Positions 12,302-24,029 of a stretch of 64,000 bases of DNA are shown one piece after another (positions within the stretch are counted from its first letter, which is position 1; each line of letters starts with the position of its first letter). The position numbers and the translations under genes were made by a program. The DNA is from Metallyticus violacea (Eukaryota > Arthropoda > Insecta > Mantodea > Metallyticidae). The stretch covers positions 115,163,369 to 115,227,368 of the forward strand of contig CM060843.1 in NCBI GenBank assembly GCA_030762175.1, given 5' to 3'. Below the pieces are notes generated by a model. That model did not search any database. It was not told where the DNA came from and saw nothing but the letters and a program-made list of their open reading frames with translations.

Positions 12302-12590
12302 GAGAGTGCCAAAATTGTACGCACGCTTTCACAGTAGATATCTATTTAATATATTTCAAAGTTGGACCGATAAACAACAGCGATGTGTAGTATGATGTTC
12401 TATAAACAGAGGTTACTCACATATATTATGATAACGTTGCTACGTGACAGGTTAATCAACAATGAACAAATGAATCCGAGATTATCGTATGATGTTTTGT
12501 AAACATGCGACTCACATTACGTTATGCTAGCGTTGCTACAACAAAATAGAGACAAAATTATCGTTTGAACAGTCGAAAGCAATTTTGAAG
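12302..12590 (+). mobile_element. M1 mariner-like element, 5' fragment
   Basis: It begins with the M1 terminal repeat (GAGAGTGCCAAAATTGTACG) and follows the 5' region of the copy at 5396 (in reverse complement) through the transposase start. The start codon and early codons are mutated but the stretch equivalent to LSFEQ and KAILK remains. Similarity stops abruptly after CAATTTTGAAG at 12590. No second terminal repeat was found, so this is a one-ended fragment. The region just upstream (12284-12298) is an (AT)n stretch. Confidence 0.75.
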
Positions 12591-12799
12591 AAACACTAGA
12601 ATATCTTATATCATGTTTAAGGTCACATGTCAACTTTACAATGATTGTTAAGATGTTTGCCTTCTACTTCTAAGCAAAATTGATGACTTCCCATTGACGC
12701 ATTCTCTCAAAAATACCTGGCATAAGGCGTTTGTGATCATAGGCCGCTACTTCTCTGGTCAAAAGACCTTCAACTCAATTTATGGTTTCTCATGCAATG

Positions 12800-13960
12800 G
12801 AAGAAATGCATAGGACTGAAGTACCAGTATATTGGATCGTGTTTGCTTACCTATCGCTCTCCATATGTCTCAGTGCGGAATTGCCTTGCCAGTTGCCTTG
12901 CCAGCCATGAACTAAGCAAAAGACACCTAGCTTTATTAGAAAATAACTGTTCATCAATTGTAATATTTATTCCAGATTTGAAATAGATAAATTTATTCCA
13001 TGATTCAGAAATTAAAGCATATTTGCCTACCTGTAATCGAGAGGTGCGAGTGAATTTTATATCATATCTAAAAAAAACTCCTATTATCTCGCAAAATCTG
13101 TTCCTATTCCTGGACTCTACAGAAAGGCAGTCACCAAGAATCTGGCCATAAACTGTGGAGCTTCGTTTATAAAGGCAATGACGCCTCTGGCATACACAAT
13201 GGCAATAAAAGTTTCCAATTCTTTTGTCTAATACCAATTACTCTTTCCTAACACTCTGTGTGCATCAGTTACAGTACATTTCCGAGTACGTTGCAGAATC
13301 CACGTAGATATAAATAGTCGCCATGCACTAGCCACATTATCATTACTTACATCTCTTTCAGCATGGGGTGTTGGACCAGGAATTTTCCTCAGGATATTGT
13401 GATTAGATCTTCTAGGGGAAAGGTGGTTGTTCCATCAGGAGCTGCTTGCTGGGATAAAGATCCAGGAATCCTCTGCTAGAGTTCTTCAGGTTATTAGCAA
13501 TTTCTCCAGTATTGTTACTTGTATGTCCACCAAATGTAAACTTTGTTACAGTGAAAATGAAATACTGTCCAGTAATGTATAATACATACTCGTATTCCAA
13601 TAAATTTCAACAAGAAATAAACACTTGTCCGACTCATTATTTTCACTATCTCCAATGTTTTATCTTCATTATTTGTACTTTCATTAGATGACCTGTCAAT
13701 AACTCATTTGATGAAGACATATACTTTTCATCTGATTCATCAGAAATAACAAACTCAAACAAATACTAAACTCACTTTCTCCTTTGTTATTAGACATTGT
13801 GTAATGTTATTGTTTGCATATTGTTGCATAATTCCGTACCAAGAATGTCTTTTGTGTTCAAAAGCATGAAATTAAAAATACGGAATCAGAATTGCTAACA
13901 GTATAGCATTAACTATGTAAGGGTCAAAATGACCCCAACTAACAGGGCGTTCTGGATAAA
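12800..13960 (-). pseudogene. piggyBac-like transposase pseudogene
   Basis: This is a decayed piggyBac-type transposase, which would integrate its element at TTAA. Reading minus from about 13800, an acidic N-terminal piece (SDESDEKYMSSSNELL) is followed in a shifted frame by GPTPHAERDVSNDNVASAWR. Then come the open 128 codons at 12851-13237 with VESRNRNRFCEIIGVF, YDIKFTRTSRLQVGKYALIS, SWNKFI and INITIDEQLFSNKARC. The order and spacing match the central DDE region of piggyBac proteins. The ITIDEQLF motif carries one of the conserved Asp residues. At least two frameshifts occur and the protein ends soon after KARC, so the last part of the catalytic domain and the Cys-rich tail are missing. At 13919-13933 a GGGTCAAAATGACCC palindrome lies near a TTAA (13909-13912), in the area where the 5' end should be, but the exact terminus is uncertain. 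Confidence 0.85.
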
Positions 13961-14459
13961 AATACTTCATATTGTAAAAACTAATGAGTTTATATTTTAT
14001 ATTTTTATGCAAGCTTAGTACCCCTAAAAGGGTAAAAGTTATAGGAGACAACGTTTCTATAACTTTTATAAATGAAGAAAATATGCGTTACAATATGTGG
14101 TTGGATCAAATTGAATCTGCTTGGGCGGTGGCACTCTGGGGGTTTGTGCATTCGTTCTACCTCATTGTGTGTGTTTTTTTAATTTTCTTTATTTACTGCA
14201 TGCTCCATTACAATAATAATTAGTAATACTACATGTATTGCTTATCATCTCATTGTTAAATGTTATTCTTAATACTAATTTTGAACACTGTTTCATTCTT
14301 ATTCTAACCTAATCATATTTTGAAGATTGCCGAAATTGGTTATAAATTGATTATTAGTTATATTATGCTTTTACATTATTTACATTATCATTCTCAGTCA
14401 CCACATTTTCTATCCTATTAGTCAATTTGTGTTAATTTGAAAACTGTCAAAATTTATAC

Positions 14460-14850
14460 TGTTTAGAAAAAATTTAAACCCTTTATTATATTTTAAAACA
14501 AGTTCAGTATTATCTATTGGCCAATTCCTAGTTACTTTTGCTACATCTTTCCGTAATGTTTCTCGCTCTTTCATCAAGATTTTGCAGTCCTACAAGATGT
14601 ATACCCTCCCGACATATACATGATGACTTCTCTGCTATTTTGAAGCGATGAAAGTAGGCTCCAAATTTCCCGTGTCCTGAGAGGATGGTTGTAATATTGG
14701 GGCTTAGATGGATGTTGGTTTTTAGCCTTTTAGCTATAGTTGGAAAATACGATTTTGTATTGCTCCGTTCGTTGTTATTTGGCACTCTGTTTCCCATAGT
14801 CTCCGACTTTCTTCTCTTAATTCCTTCCTCACTTCAAAGCGAAAAGCAAG
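14460..14850 (-). pseudogene. LINE (non-LTR retrotransposon) ORF2 C-terminal relic and 3' end
   Basis: On the minus strand the stretch NIHLSPNITTILSGHGKFGA followed by YFHRFKIAEKSSC fits the C-terminal zinc-finger-like tail that follows the RNase H domain in insect non-LTR retrotransposons. The frame changes twice. After a shift, MKERETLRK, RNWPIDNTELVLKY and NKGFKFF give the terminal residues. The reverse transcriptase and RNase H domains are absent, so this is a 5'-truncated copy, the usual outcome of LINE insertion. The sequence from about 14220 to 14460 is probably its 3' UTR. No clear poly(A) tail or target duplication was identified. Confidence 0.7.
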
Positions 14851-14899
14851 AACCTACCGGTGGATTATCAACTCATCCCAAAATGTGAAGTGAGGAATA

Positions 14900-17800
14900 A
14901 GTGTGTGCGTGTGGGGTTTACTTGCTGAAACACTTTTTGAAATATTAGGAAAATATTTGCTCAGTATTTTACTTATAATAGATACGCCAACTTTGAAGAA
15001 TTCAGTGCTGTTATATGGAATACTTTTCATAATCTTATTAAAATTCCAAAAGTATCGGAACATGATGTGCCAGTAGATTAGCATATTCCTCAGCTTCCAC
15101 CGATCTTCATTCATTTGTTAGTTTAGTTTTGTTTTTGTGCACCAAACTTTTAGTTTGTTTTGTTTACTTGAAATGTGTGGGAGAGCGAACGCTTTTCGCA
15201 TAGCGGTTCCAATCTGAAATGTAAACAAACCCATGCGGTGAAATCAAGGCATCGTTGCTTATATTTGATGGGCATTCAAAAGTGGTGGCTTTGAAATAAT
15301 GCAGTCGCCACGTAATTATTGCTTTCGAATTAATGAATCAATTAATTAAATAATTCCAACGCGGGTGGTATGGATGGGAAAATTCCGCTGCACAATGTAC
15401 TTTCTCATCCCTCTTTTAAATGGGTTTTACCCTCCATGTGTCAAATACATTGATGAATACCTTTTCTGTGGATGACCTTTATTTGTTCATTTTTTGTAGA
15501 GGAACAAGAGGCATTGAGATGAATTCTGTTCTGGATAAAAACACGTCATATGCAGCTGAACCCAGCATAAACTGTGAGCGGAAAAAAATGTAATGAAAAT
15601 ACATGTTCGTTTCGCGTGTGATCAACACTAAGAAATTACCACATTTCTCTCTTATCTACTCTTTGCGGAGCAGCAAAATAGCATCTGAGCACGATATGTG
15701 ATTTTAGTTTAAATCAGGAAAACATTCGATTTGCATTCAAAAAGTATCGAACGTCAATTATTATTAAATAATACTATAATATGATATTTTATTAAATCTG
15801 ATTATTGTAATTAAGTTATATGCGGGTGGTTTGCAGTAAGAAATGCAATATTAAATTGGTTTTTTACTCTTCATTTTCTATTAGCTTTTATTAATACCAC
15901 CTTGCATTCAGTAGTGCAAAAAATGTTTCTAGGAATCCGCTACTTTATTTCTTAATATAATATATTAAATAAACATAAAACGTTTTCTTTAAACGTGTAT
16001 ACAGGATGGAAACCTATGACTTTTATTGATGCTTAATGACTAATAGAATGTAAACGTTTAGTGTAGTTTTGCTTATTTAGAAGAGATTTAAGCAATTTTT
16101 ATGTGCGTTATAGCACATAATTTATGTAATTTGTTGGGATTTTGAGGCAAATTTAATGTCAAATGACAAGATAAACTACGTCTCTGAATGATAACACTTA
16201 TTTAGTATCACATGTTTCACAGTTTTGTGATAATACTATCAAGATTTGTTAATTTCTCCATAAATTACAACGTTACAACATGTCAACCACACATAGGATC
16301 CAAGAATCAAATATTGTCACATGTATGGCCGAGAAGTGCATCAATTCAGTAAATGGTCAAAATTATTAAGAGAACAATTAATTTTATATGCTTTAATATT
16401 TTATATTTTTACATAACTTAGGTGAATCAGAAAGTTCTAAATTATTTAAATTCGTTTGATTTGCCAATTCCGATAACCGCTTAAGCGATTTTTACCGTGA
16501 CGCAATCGTCCGATTAGCAACAAGCAGAATCATGCTGAACTTATGGCGATCGCGGATGCTAAGGAAAGAATCTAACACCTGTGAACTCCCTTCTGATTGA
16601 TCACTATAATTCAAACCTAGGGCGTTGGTATGCAATAATTTGTGAATATTACAACATAATGTAAGACCCTACTAGGTCATTGCGAAACTGTGTTAGGCGG
16701 TAGCAGAGCCTTAAGGTTATTCACTCTTCACTATTCGCAGAACGCCAACCTCTGCTCGGTGAATTACCCCTAAGGTAAGGGCCCTGTCAGTCTCCATGGC
16801 TTACGTTCTACATCAACATTATTATTCATTTAAGTATAAATGACTGAGGAGATACTTTATCGTGGAAATAGACTATAGATAAAAAAAAAAAAGAAATTTG
16901 CCATGGCATAAGAACTTTAATTGTATCTCTGGGCACCCCTACCGCTACGATCCCTTAGCGCACGCCATAAACTTCGACGCGCGGGCTCTTTCGTATTCTT
17001 ATCCAGGAGTGTGGTCTCGATCGCTTCCTTTACTAAGCATGATAGTATGTGTTAACGATAACTTTTTTAAATGTTGTGCTGCATATATTATTTTAATGTA
17101 GTGCGGTTTTTTGGTGGCCTCTCACCTACACGATTTGAAAAGTGGTGTCGGTCATCTCACACATACGCACGCACTTGCAGGGAGGCGTGAGGAGAATATC
17201 TGCACTACTATAACAACTACAATTGCAGAGCTTATGGACAGAAAATACAAAAACCCTTCTGTTTTGTATCTGAATGAGATAGACTCGTCGAGATATCAGC
17301 GCAACGTTTTGACACCAATCACGAAGAAAAATTCTAGCTAATTTCAACTGTTATGTTTATCTTTTTGAATATTAAACAAACAATATAGGTTTTTTTTTTT
17401 TTAAGATATGCAATTTAGCAATGCAGAGTAAAACGCATCATCAATCTATCTAAAGAAAAAAGTCATATCTTAGAACTTTATTAATATTTGTTGGCAAATT
17501 GTGTAATTAATTGTGAATAATTACGATAAATAATCTGATTTCAAGCTCAGTTTGCGTTGTGCCACGACTAATTTTCATTGTGAATAATCCCTTAAGGTTT
17601 ATGCCTATTAATTACCTTTCCGGCAGCTACTGAAAATATGAAATTATCAATTAATTACAAAGTTTCCGTTGTTACACTGTGAAAAGTAAACTGCTATAAT
17701 CTTAGGAATGAATAGTATTATACCATGCTATATTTAACGAAAAAATTTCCAAAATAAAACTACATTTCTCTGGTTTTGAGGAAATCCCCACAGTTCCATT

Positions 17801-18085
17801 CCATCTTGATTTTATTTACTAATTTAACTTCTGCAGAAAGCATATTATATAGTGTGAATTTACTTTAATATATTAAAATAAATGTGCACTATTTTATCTA
17901 GGAAAAACTAATATGTCCAGTTCAACGAAAACATTGTGACAAGCTAAGTATTTGTGTATGGGCAATTCAGTATATTTGTCAGTATTTCAGATCCTACGTA
18001 AAACTTTAGAGAATGTATTGGACAAATTATGCACAGTAGTTTTGCAGCCTAGCCTCTAGTAAAACCCACACTTTCCTGTTAGGCT
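14900..18085. other. unassigned AT-rich sequence
   Basis: No gene was recognised. A richer patch at 16660-16820 contains two CCTAAGGTAAGGG-like and CCTTAAGG motifs. Overlapping open frames on opposite strands at 17111-17347 match nothing known. The flanks are plain AT-rich DNA. Confidence 0.3.
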
Positions 18086-18090
18086 ACAAT

Positions 18091-18478
18091 TGTTATGTCA
18101 AGTAACATCCCATTTGGTTAAGCCACTTCCGTTAGAGAAATCCCGTAGAACCTTCTAGAAGCTTTTGTGAATGCGATTTATCAAGAATATTTTAATAGGA
18201 AATCGAGAGGGTATAAAACATAAGGGCGACTTAGCGGAAGTTGTCACAGTTGCCAGTGTGAATTCTTGCCGGCCGGGGAACTAACCGGACGTCGGCACCA
18301 CAACCAGCACTCTACTTAGCTCAGTCTCCATCGACCTAAGGTAAGCTGCAGCTCAGGGTGGGATGTCCTCTGCTGTTCTCTATTGAACAAATGCTTTCAG
18401 TTACTCATAATGTATATGGTTTTAGTGCTCTACCTCTGAAACTCTTGCCCCCTCTCATGTCTGACTAGGGTCGTGACA
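18091..18478 (+). mobile_element. possible solo LTR with complete core promoter
   Basis: The segment starts TGTTATGTCAAGTAACATCC and ends GGGTCGTGACA, giving TGT...ACA ends as in many LTRs, with a typical length of about 390 bp. Inside, in promoter order, are a heat-shock-type element GAAccTTCtaGAAgcTTT (18148-18165), a TATA box GTATAAAAC (18211-18219) and an initiator-like TCACAGT about 30 bases on (near 18244). A donor-like CCTAAG|GTAAGC follows at 18341. No second copy and no gag-pol are in the window, and clear 4-5 bp target duplications are missing: ACAAT occurs at both edges but overlaps the proposed right end. The alternative is the promoter and noncoding first exon of a host gene, possibly a heat-shock gene. 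Confidence 0.4.
18148..18165 (+). promoter_or_regulatory. heat-shock-element-like motif
   Basis: Three alternating units, GAA-TTC-GAA, at the required 2-base spacing, plus a partial fourth. They lie 47 bases upstream of a good TATA box, where heat shock factor sites usually sit. Function is inferred only from sequence. Confidence 0.45.
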
Positions 18479-18479
18479 A

Positions 18480-19890
18480 TATATTCTTGAGATTTTGGCT
18501 AGCATATTGTGTACTATACCCCTTATTGAAGTGGAACACACCAATTCTAAGTTCTGAGCTATTGAAATATTGTACTAATCTTCTTGTATATAATAAACAG
18601 TTTTTATATTCTTGGGTTTAGAATCTTCACGAGATCAAAAGCTGCCTCAGCAAATAAATATCGTCTTTAGAACACGCTTTGCAGAACTATTGGAAATCAA
18701 AAAATATCGAAACAGTTTAAGGCATAGAATAAAATGGATTTGTGCATTACATATGCATATTGACTTATCTATTTTTCCAAAAACAGCCGTATCGAGTCTG
18801 CCCCATTATGTAATCAAAAACAACTATGAGCTACATGATATTTTAAATATACCCAGAATGCACATGGCCATTATGGCACACTTATAAATCATGTTTCACC
18901 GTATGAAACCATGTAATCACATTTGGATTGATCCAAAAATGTTTGCAGTTTACAAATTTGAGCAAAAAACAGTTATAAGCTTGAGCTAAAGCAATTCTAG
19001 GATTTTGGCTCTCTAAATGATCCTTTCTTTATCTAATTTTAAAATAACTAAAACTGTAAATTTAACTGGGAACTACTCTACTTCTGCGTCATTTGAAAGC
19101 AATTTTATCATTTCCTTTTATCTTCTGAAGTATATATAATATGTACGCAGTTTTATCTTTTTAAAACAACATTAACTACAATTTTGTTTGTTTCGTTTAC
19201 GAGTAATATAAAAATACACAGTGATTTTAATAATTCAGAGATATCAAGGTTATTTTATAAAACTGTAAGTAGGTATATTGCAATATTTTACAATAGAATT
19301 TTAGAATTTCTTAACTGGAAAACTAAAAATAAAGTAATTAGTACTTATATTAATGATAATGACAAGCCTGTATTTATAGAGTTAATCATTTTTGTATGTA
19401 ATTTGATGAGATTAAGTCTACCAATTAAATATCACTCAATAAATTACATTAATTTTCATGACAGATAAAGATAAATGTGCCGGTATAATCCCGTTTCTAT
19501 GTGAGGTTCAACTATACAGTGTGAAAGTGATAATTTGCACTGAGAGGGTATGCCGTTTATTTTATTGCCTTAAATCTAAGACACATTTTCTTTTCTGGAT
19601 TGAGTTGCGAGCTTGGCCCTATTTGAAGGTTTCAAGGTGCCCTATAAATGTTACATCAATATGAAAATGGTCGTGTTTATCTTATGTCAAGAATGAGGCA
19701 CTGTCTTAAATTAATATCAGGCAGTGAATTGAGTACTGCAAGGTAATGTTTACCTTTACCTCCACCTTACGAAGGGACAAGCTGCAAACTGTTAACAATC
19801 AATAGGGGCAAAGGGAACTGTACGCACACATTGTATCCACAAACAGTGGATGAGTAAACAAGTTTAGGTCTTGTCACTATAAACTTGCAT
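18480..19890. other. unassigned AT-rich sequence
   Basis: Only low-complexity chance frames are visible, such as 19184-19468. No repeat family or gene was recognised. Confidence 0.3.
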
Positions 19891-19892
19891 CC

Positions 19893-20122
19893 GCCATTGT
19901 AGTAGTAGTAGTGGGGCTGGTTATGGTAGTGGTAGTGTTGTTGGTGATAGAAATGGCTCTAGTAGTCGTGGTAGTAGAAGAATAAGTAGTAGTATTGTTG
20001 GTGCTAGTACAAGTTTTGTAGTAGTGGTGGTGATGGTAATGGTGATAATAATAGTGATAGTGATGATAGTGGTGATAGGGTGGTAGTAGTAATGGTAATA
20101 GCCTCAGTAATCGTTAAAGTAA

Positions 20123-20219
<97 letters not shown>

Positions 20220-20270
20220 GGTGGTGGTAGTAGCAGCGGCGGCGGTGGTGGTAGTAGCTTTAGCATCAGA
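19893..20270. repeat. degenerate GTA/GTG trinucleotide array with pure (AGT)n core
   Basis: About 380 bases made mostly of GTA, GTG, ATG and GTT triplets. There is an uninterrupted (AGT)n core at about 20123-20210, followed by (GGT)n at 20210-20229 and a GGC-rich end. The open frames across it (poly-Val, poly-Thr, poly-Leu) are products of the repeat and not genes. Confidence 0.95.
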
Positions 20271-20274
20271 CATC

Positions 20275-21565
20275 CTGGTACGTTATTTTCTCCTGCTTTC
20301 AATGTTTTCTTGTACAGTGACCAAATCGGGCTGTTCTGTCCCATTCCTATACGAAACATGGCATTGACGATAGTCTGATTGTTGGAACTAGCAGCATGCC
20401 GATGACTAAAATAGGCACACTTGCCACTTATGCTCTTGAAATTTTAATTTTTTAGAAGTAATTTTAAATTGTAATGTGTTTCCTTAAGGCATATAATTGG
20501 CAGGTGAAAGTGATGCAATTTGTTTTCATTTATAACAGTATATCTTTCATACTGACTTTTGAACAGTCTATAAAAAGTCTCCAATCACATAGAATTTATT
20601 CTGCAGCTACAAAACAATCACTAAACCAGGAATATCGTGACAATATGTAGGATTCTCTTCCTGAGAGAAATATGGAACAAATTTCTCTTCGCGGTTTCTG
20701 TACCAAGACTTTCCCGAAACCAGGATCAGTCTGATCCGAATACATCAACGAAAGCCTACGGAGGATATAAGTTCGTGACCAAATCATTAAGTTGTCTGTG
20801 AATCACAGAGGTTGTTGAACATCTGTTCTTGGACAGTGTCGAAATCAGTGTCACTGTTTTGAGAATTAGTTTCAGTATCTGATGATTTGTTTATAAATGC
20901 TTCTTATGAAAACGCACAGGAAGAATAGAACCACGTGGGATGGGTCTTTTTGCTGACAGCAGATTTGAATTAGTAATTTCTTTCATGCTTTTTTTTCCTT
21001 TATATTTTGTAGTCTGTAACATTACGCACAAAAATACAATCATCGAGGCTGATGTCACATTATTGGAACAGCAAAGGGCATACTAAGATTACTTCCTTAA
21101 CTCCATTTCCTTAGTTGTTCTACACAAGTATGATATACTTTGGCCCATTATTTGTCCAGGTCTCAAAAGCTTTATATGAAAATAAACTTTATTAGCCTTT
21201 TAACAAAATGGGCATTGTTCTATCTACTCTTTATAAAACAAAATTACCACAGACATGACAAATATACCAGGGTTCTTTTTACTTTTTATAGAAGATATAT
21301 TAATTCAAAAGAAACAAATTTGTGAAATACAACTTCCACTCTTGAAATTCATACCATTTTTTGCTTCAAACAACAACTATACGCACAACTACATTGAAGT
21401 CATTATGGGAAAAGAAAACTTATTTTAAAAAAATGGTACGTGGTTGGAAAAAAACGGATTGTAGTTTTGAAATTAACATATAAGAATTAGTAAAAGGAAA
21501 ATATTTTGCAGGAAACCACAGAATCATGCATACATTGTTATTAACTCTTTAGGTGCGCTTTTGTT
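20275..21565. other. unassigned sequence
   Basis: No gene was recognised. On the minus strand, about 20900 down to 20810 reads as a short acidic stretch (SSDTETNSQNSDTDFDTVQE), and 20596-20787 is also open. These could be a worn N-terminus of a transposase but cannot be assigned. Confidence 0.25.
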
Positions 21566-21569
21566 GATT

Positions 21570-21855
21570 CGATTTATTTGCGGAAACTCTTTAACATCTC
21601 AGTTAATCGGCGTCCCATTCAATTGAGGCGTGTAACTGCCGATAAATTTTGCTCACAGGCCTCTTCTTTCAGGCTTGAGGTTCTTTTTCCGTGCCGTAAA
21701 TCTACAGCACGAAACCTACGGCTTTACTTCCCTTCCAAAGGAAGTCATACTTCGGATTTTTACGTTCAAAAATGTCCATCGAACCTGGCAGGGATTGAGC
21801 TCCTGGTCTTAGGTCTACGACGCAAGTATAATTATCACTAGACCGCCAAAACCGA
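21570..21855 (-). mobile_element. SINE-A copy, diverged
   Basis: Aligned by eye to the SINE-A at 25678 in reverse orientation, the shared parts include CTCTTTAACATCTCAG near the 3' end, the CCTCTTCTTTCAGGCTTGAG body and the GGAAGTCATACTT motif. The tRNA-like head at 21790-21850 is worn: the B box reads GGCAGGGATTGAGCTCC in plus orientation. Such SINEs are transcribed by RNA polymerase III and copied by LINE enzymes. No target duplication could be defined. Confidence 0.75.
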
Positions 21856-21859
21856 TGAT

Positions 21860-23180
21860 TTCTGAAGCGTAAATCAGCATCTTTGCATTTTTGTATTCTA
21901 TGATACGAGATATTCTAAGGAGATATTAACCAACATGAGATTAAGAAAATTAAAAATTATAAAAGTGGAAGCAACAATAATTTCCATTTCCAAAAATTGG
22001 AGAACCCACACTGAGCAATGACTTTAGTTCTAAAACCAAGCTACCTTTCTTCAACGATTAAGGATAATTGTGATAAATTTGAAGTGTTTCAGGAATTTAC
22101 TTGTTCAATAACAGCATCTACGCCGAAGGGAGACGAGATTGCCACTTTCCAATGACTACCCAAAGTTGAGGCGATTCGACACACTGTAACACTTTAATGC
22201 TTTGGGAATGGGAGAAAACTATTCTCGGCAAATACTGTAATTCTTTCCCTTAAAGCAAAAGTCCAACTATATGTATTTAATCATCAGTTATATTGTTTTT
22301 GTGATAAACTTAGATTGATAAAATTTCAATCCACTTAGAAATGTAGAGTAGTTTGGTCTATTATTAAATGATTGTAATGAACAGCTATCATTTTCTGCTG
22401 AGGCGTTGGGCGTATCATTTACGGCCACGTTTTCCCTTAATATTTCTATCTGTTTTTCTCTATTACTCTCATGTTCTGCCCATGAGCGCGGTGAAGAAGA
22501 GAAACTTGAGCACTAATACTGGATTTCCGATATCCATTACTCCTCCTTGAAGAGAATAAAGTAAATTGATTCGAGTAATGCACCAGAGCTATCACTGAAT
22601 GGGAGCAAAGTTGTGGAGTTCTTGCGAAAGTATAAACCATCATTGCCACTCCTGCCCTAATTTCCAGTCCAACAGTCGGTTATAAGAAAAGAGGCGTGAA
22701 AATGTGGCATGAATTAATTTAAAGTAACCGGCGTGATAGAACGATCGTATCGACAACTTTTAAGTAAACATATACTTTGGAAAAATAAGTGATTAATTTA
22801 TATGATTAAGATTTTTATTTGTCAGATAAAATATTCCAGTATAAGAGAAGGAAAAAAAATTAATTTGGCATCATGAATGCTATGAATGATAATATACATT
22901 AGTTATAGAAAATGCCCTCGTTTATCAGAGCATACAACTCTGAAATAAAGAATTTAGCAACTCTTCTCCCAGTACAACAGCTATTTACGGCCGACGTTCG
23001 CATATGTGACTGGACCAAGATTGGGCTGACCACCTTTCATAATTACAGCAATTAGTGGACGGTCGTCGTAGTTTTCTGTGAAGATAGCAAGTATTACTTA
23101 TTAGACTCGAAGATCATAACACGGTAAACGCAGTATGAGTATTTGTTTTTTGTGTATTTGATTTGATTTAATTGGGGATG
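21860..23180. other. unassigned sequence
   Basis: No gene or known repeat was identified. A short richer patch at 22960-23080 has no recognisable content. Confidence 0.3.
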
Positions 23181-23184
23181 GAGT

Positions 23185-23425
23185 GTTTTTTTTTAATTAT
23201 GTTTAAACCCCCATTTTTACTATTGAGGCACCACAGGTGGTGGACACTGATAATACACGAGATGAAATTATATATTTAGGAAAAAAATGGCATTTGCCAT
23301 TTATGAGGACTGAAAACGTGGAGAAAACCTCAGTCAGGAAGGACGGATGGTACTGACGGGATTCGAACCCTAGACCTCGCGCTCATGAGTCCACGTCTTA
23401 ACGACCTCGGCCACTCGTTGCGGTA
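23185..23425 (-). mobile_element. SINE-B copy
   Basis: In reverse orientation this contains all SINE-B landmarks. These are a T-run and GTTTAAACCCCCA (3' end) at 23185-23212, GCACCACAGGTGGTGGACAC, the GGCATTTGCCATTTATGAGG body, a B box GGATTCGAACCC (23360-23371) and the A-box complement CTTAACGACCTCGGCCA (23397-23413). The head resembles tRNA-Leu or tRNA-Ser. It is slightly shorter than the 52768 copy. The target duplication is unclear. Confidence 0.85.
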
Positions 23426-23743
23426 CGATGTATAATAATACATCTTTGCACTTAGCCACAAGGGCCTTTTGCGTACATCTTTAATCCTAACTTGTAGTTT
23501 CAGATCTAGAACGTTAGTGAGCTATGGAACCTTACCTACAAGCTTAGGGATTGCAATATACGTAATAGAAAAGTCCTTTAACTTCCCAGAAATTCACATT
23601 ATAATAAGATGTGCTTTAAAGTCACATAAGACTGCTCCACATATATCGGATACGATTCGAACGGTAGAGTCCCATCGTCTGTGGGTGTTTCCGAAATGGC
23701 TATTAACCAGTTCAATAGTTTTCCTGCCCATTTCAGAAGGTCC

Positions 23744-24012
23744 TTAGCAGGTTTTTTTTTTTTTTTTTTAACATCTCAGGTCATCAGTGTTCCCTTCCAG
23801 TCAGGGTGTGAAACAGCTGGTAAATTTTACTCAGAGATCTCTTCTTTCAGACTTGAGATTCTTTTTCTTGCCGTAACAAGGAACTTACGGCTTTACTTCC
23901 CTTCCGAAGGAAGCCATAGAATTTTTACGCCCGAAAAAAATCCATGGAACCTGATCGGATTGAACCCGCGATCTTGTGTTTACCAACAGGACCAACCGTT
24001 AGCAGAAGGCCC
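23744..24012 (-). mobile_element. SINE-A copy
   Basis: A run of 18-19 T at 23752-23769 (the poly(A) tail in reverse) is followed by AACATCTCAGGTCATCAG, the CTTCTTTCAGACTTGAGATT body, CTTCCGAAGGAAGCCAT and a B-box complement TGAACCCGCGATC. The tRNA-like head is shortened and the A box is poor. A possible target duplication is CAGAAGGTCC (23734-23743) against CAGAAGGCCC (24003-24012), or alternatively TTAGCAG on both sides. The choice is ambiguous. Confidence 0.8.
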
Positions 24013-24029
24013 GACGTTTTAATAACAGT

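Noticed and set aside
17111..17347. Overlapping open frames of 76 and 73 codons on opposite strands
   Set aside because: Neither has recognisable domains or convincing splice sites, and mutual overlap suggests low stop density by chance.
20004..20367. Poly-Val, poly-Thr and poly-Leu open frames on both strands
   Set aside because: They are translations of the GTA/GTG trinucleotide array and have no start or splice context.
23734..24012. Firm target duplication for the SINE-A at 23744
   Set aside because: Two competing short matches (CAGAAGGTCC/CAGAAGGCCC and TTAGCAG) fit equally well, so no duplication was asserted.
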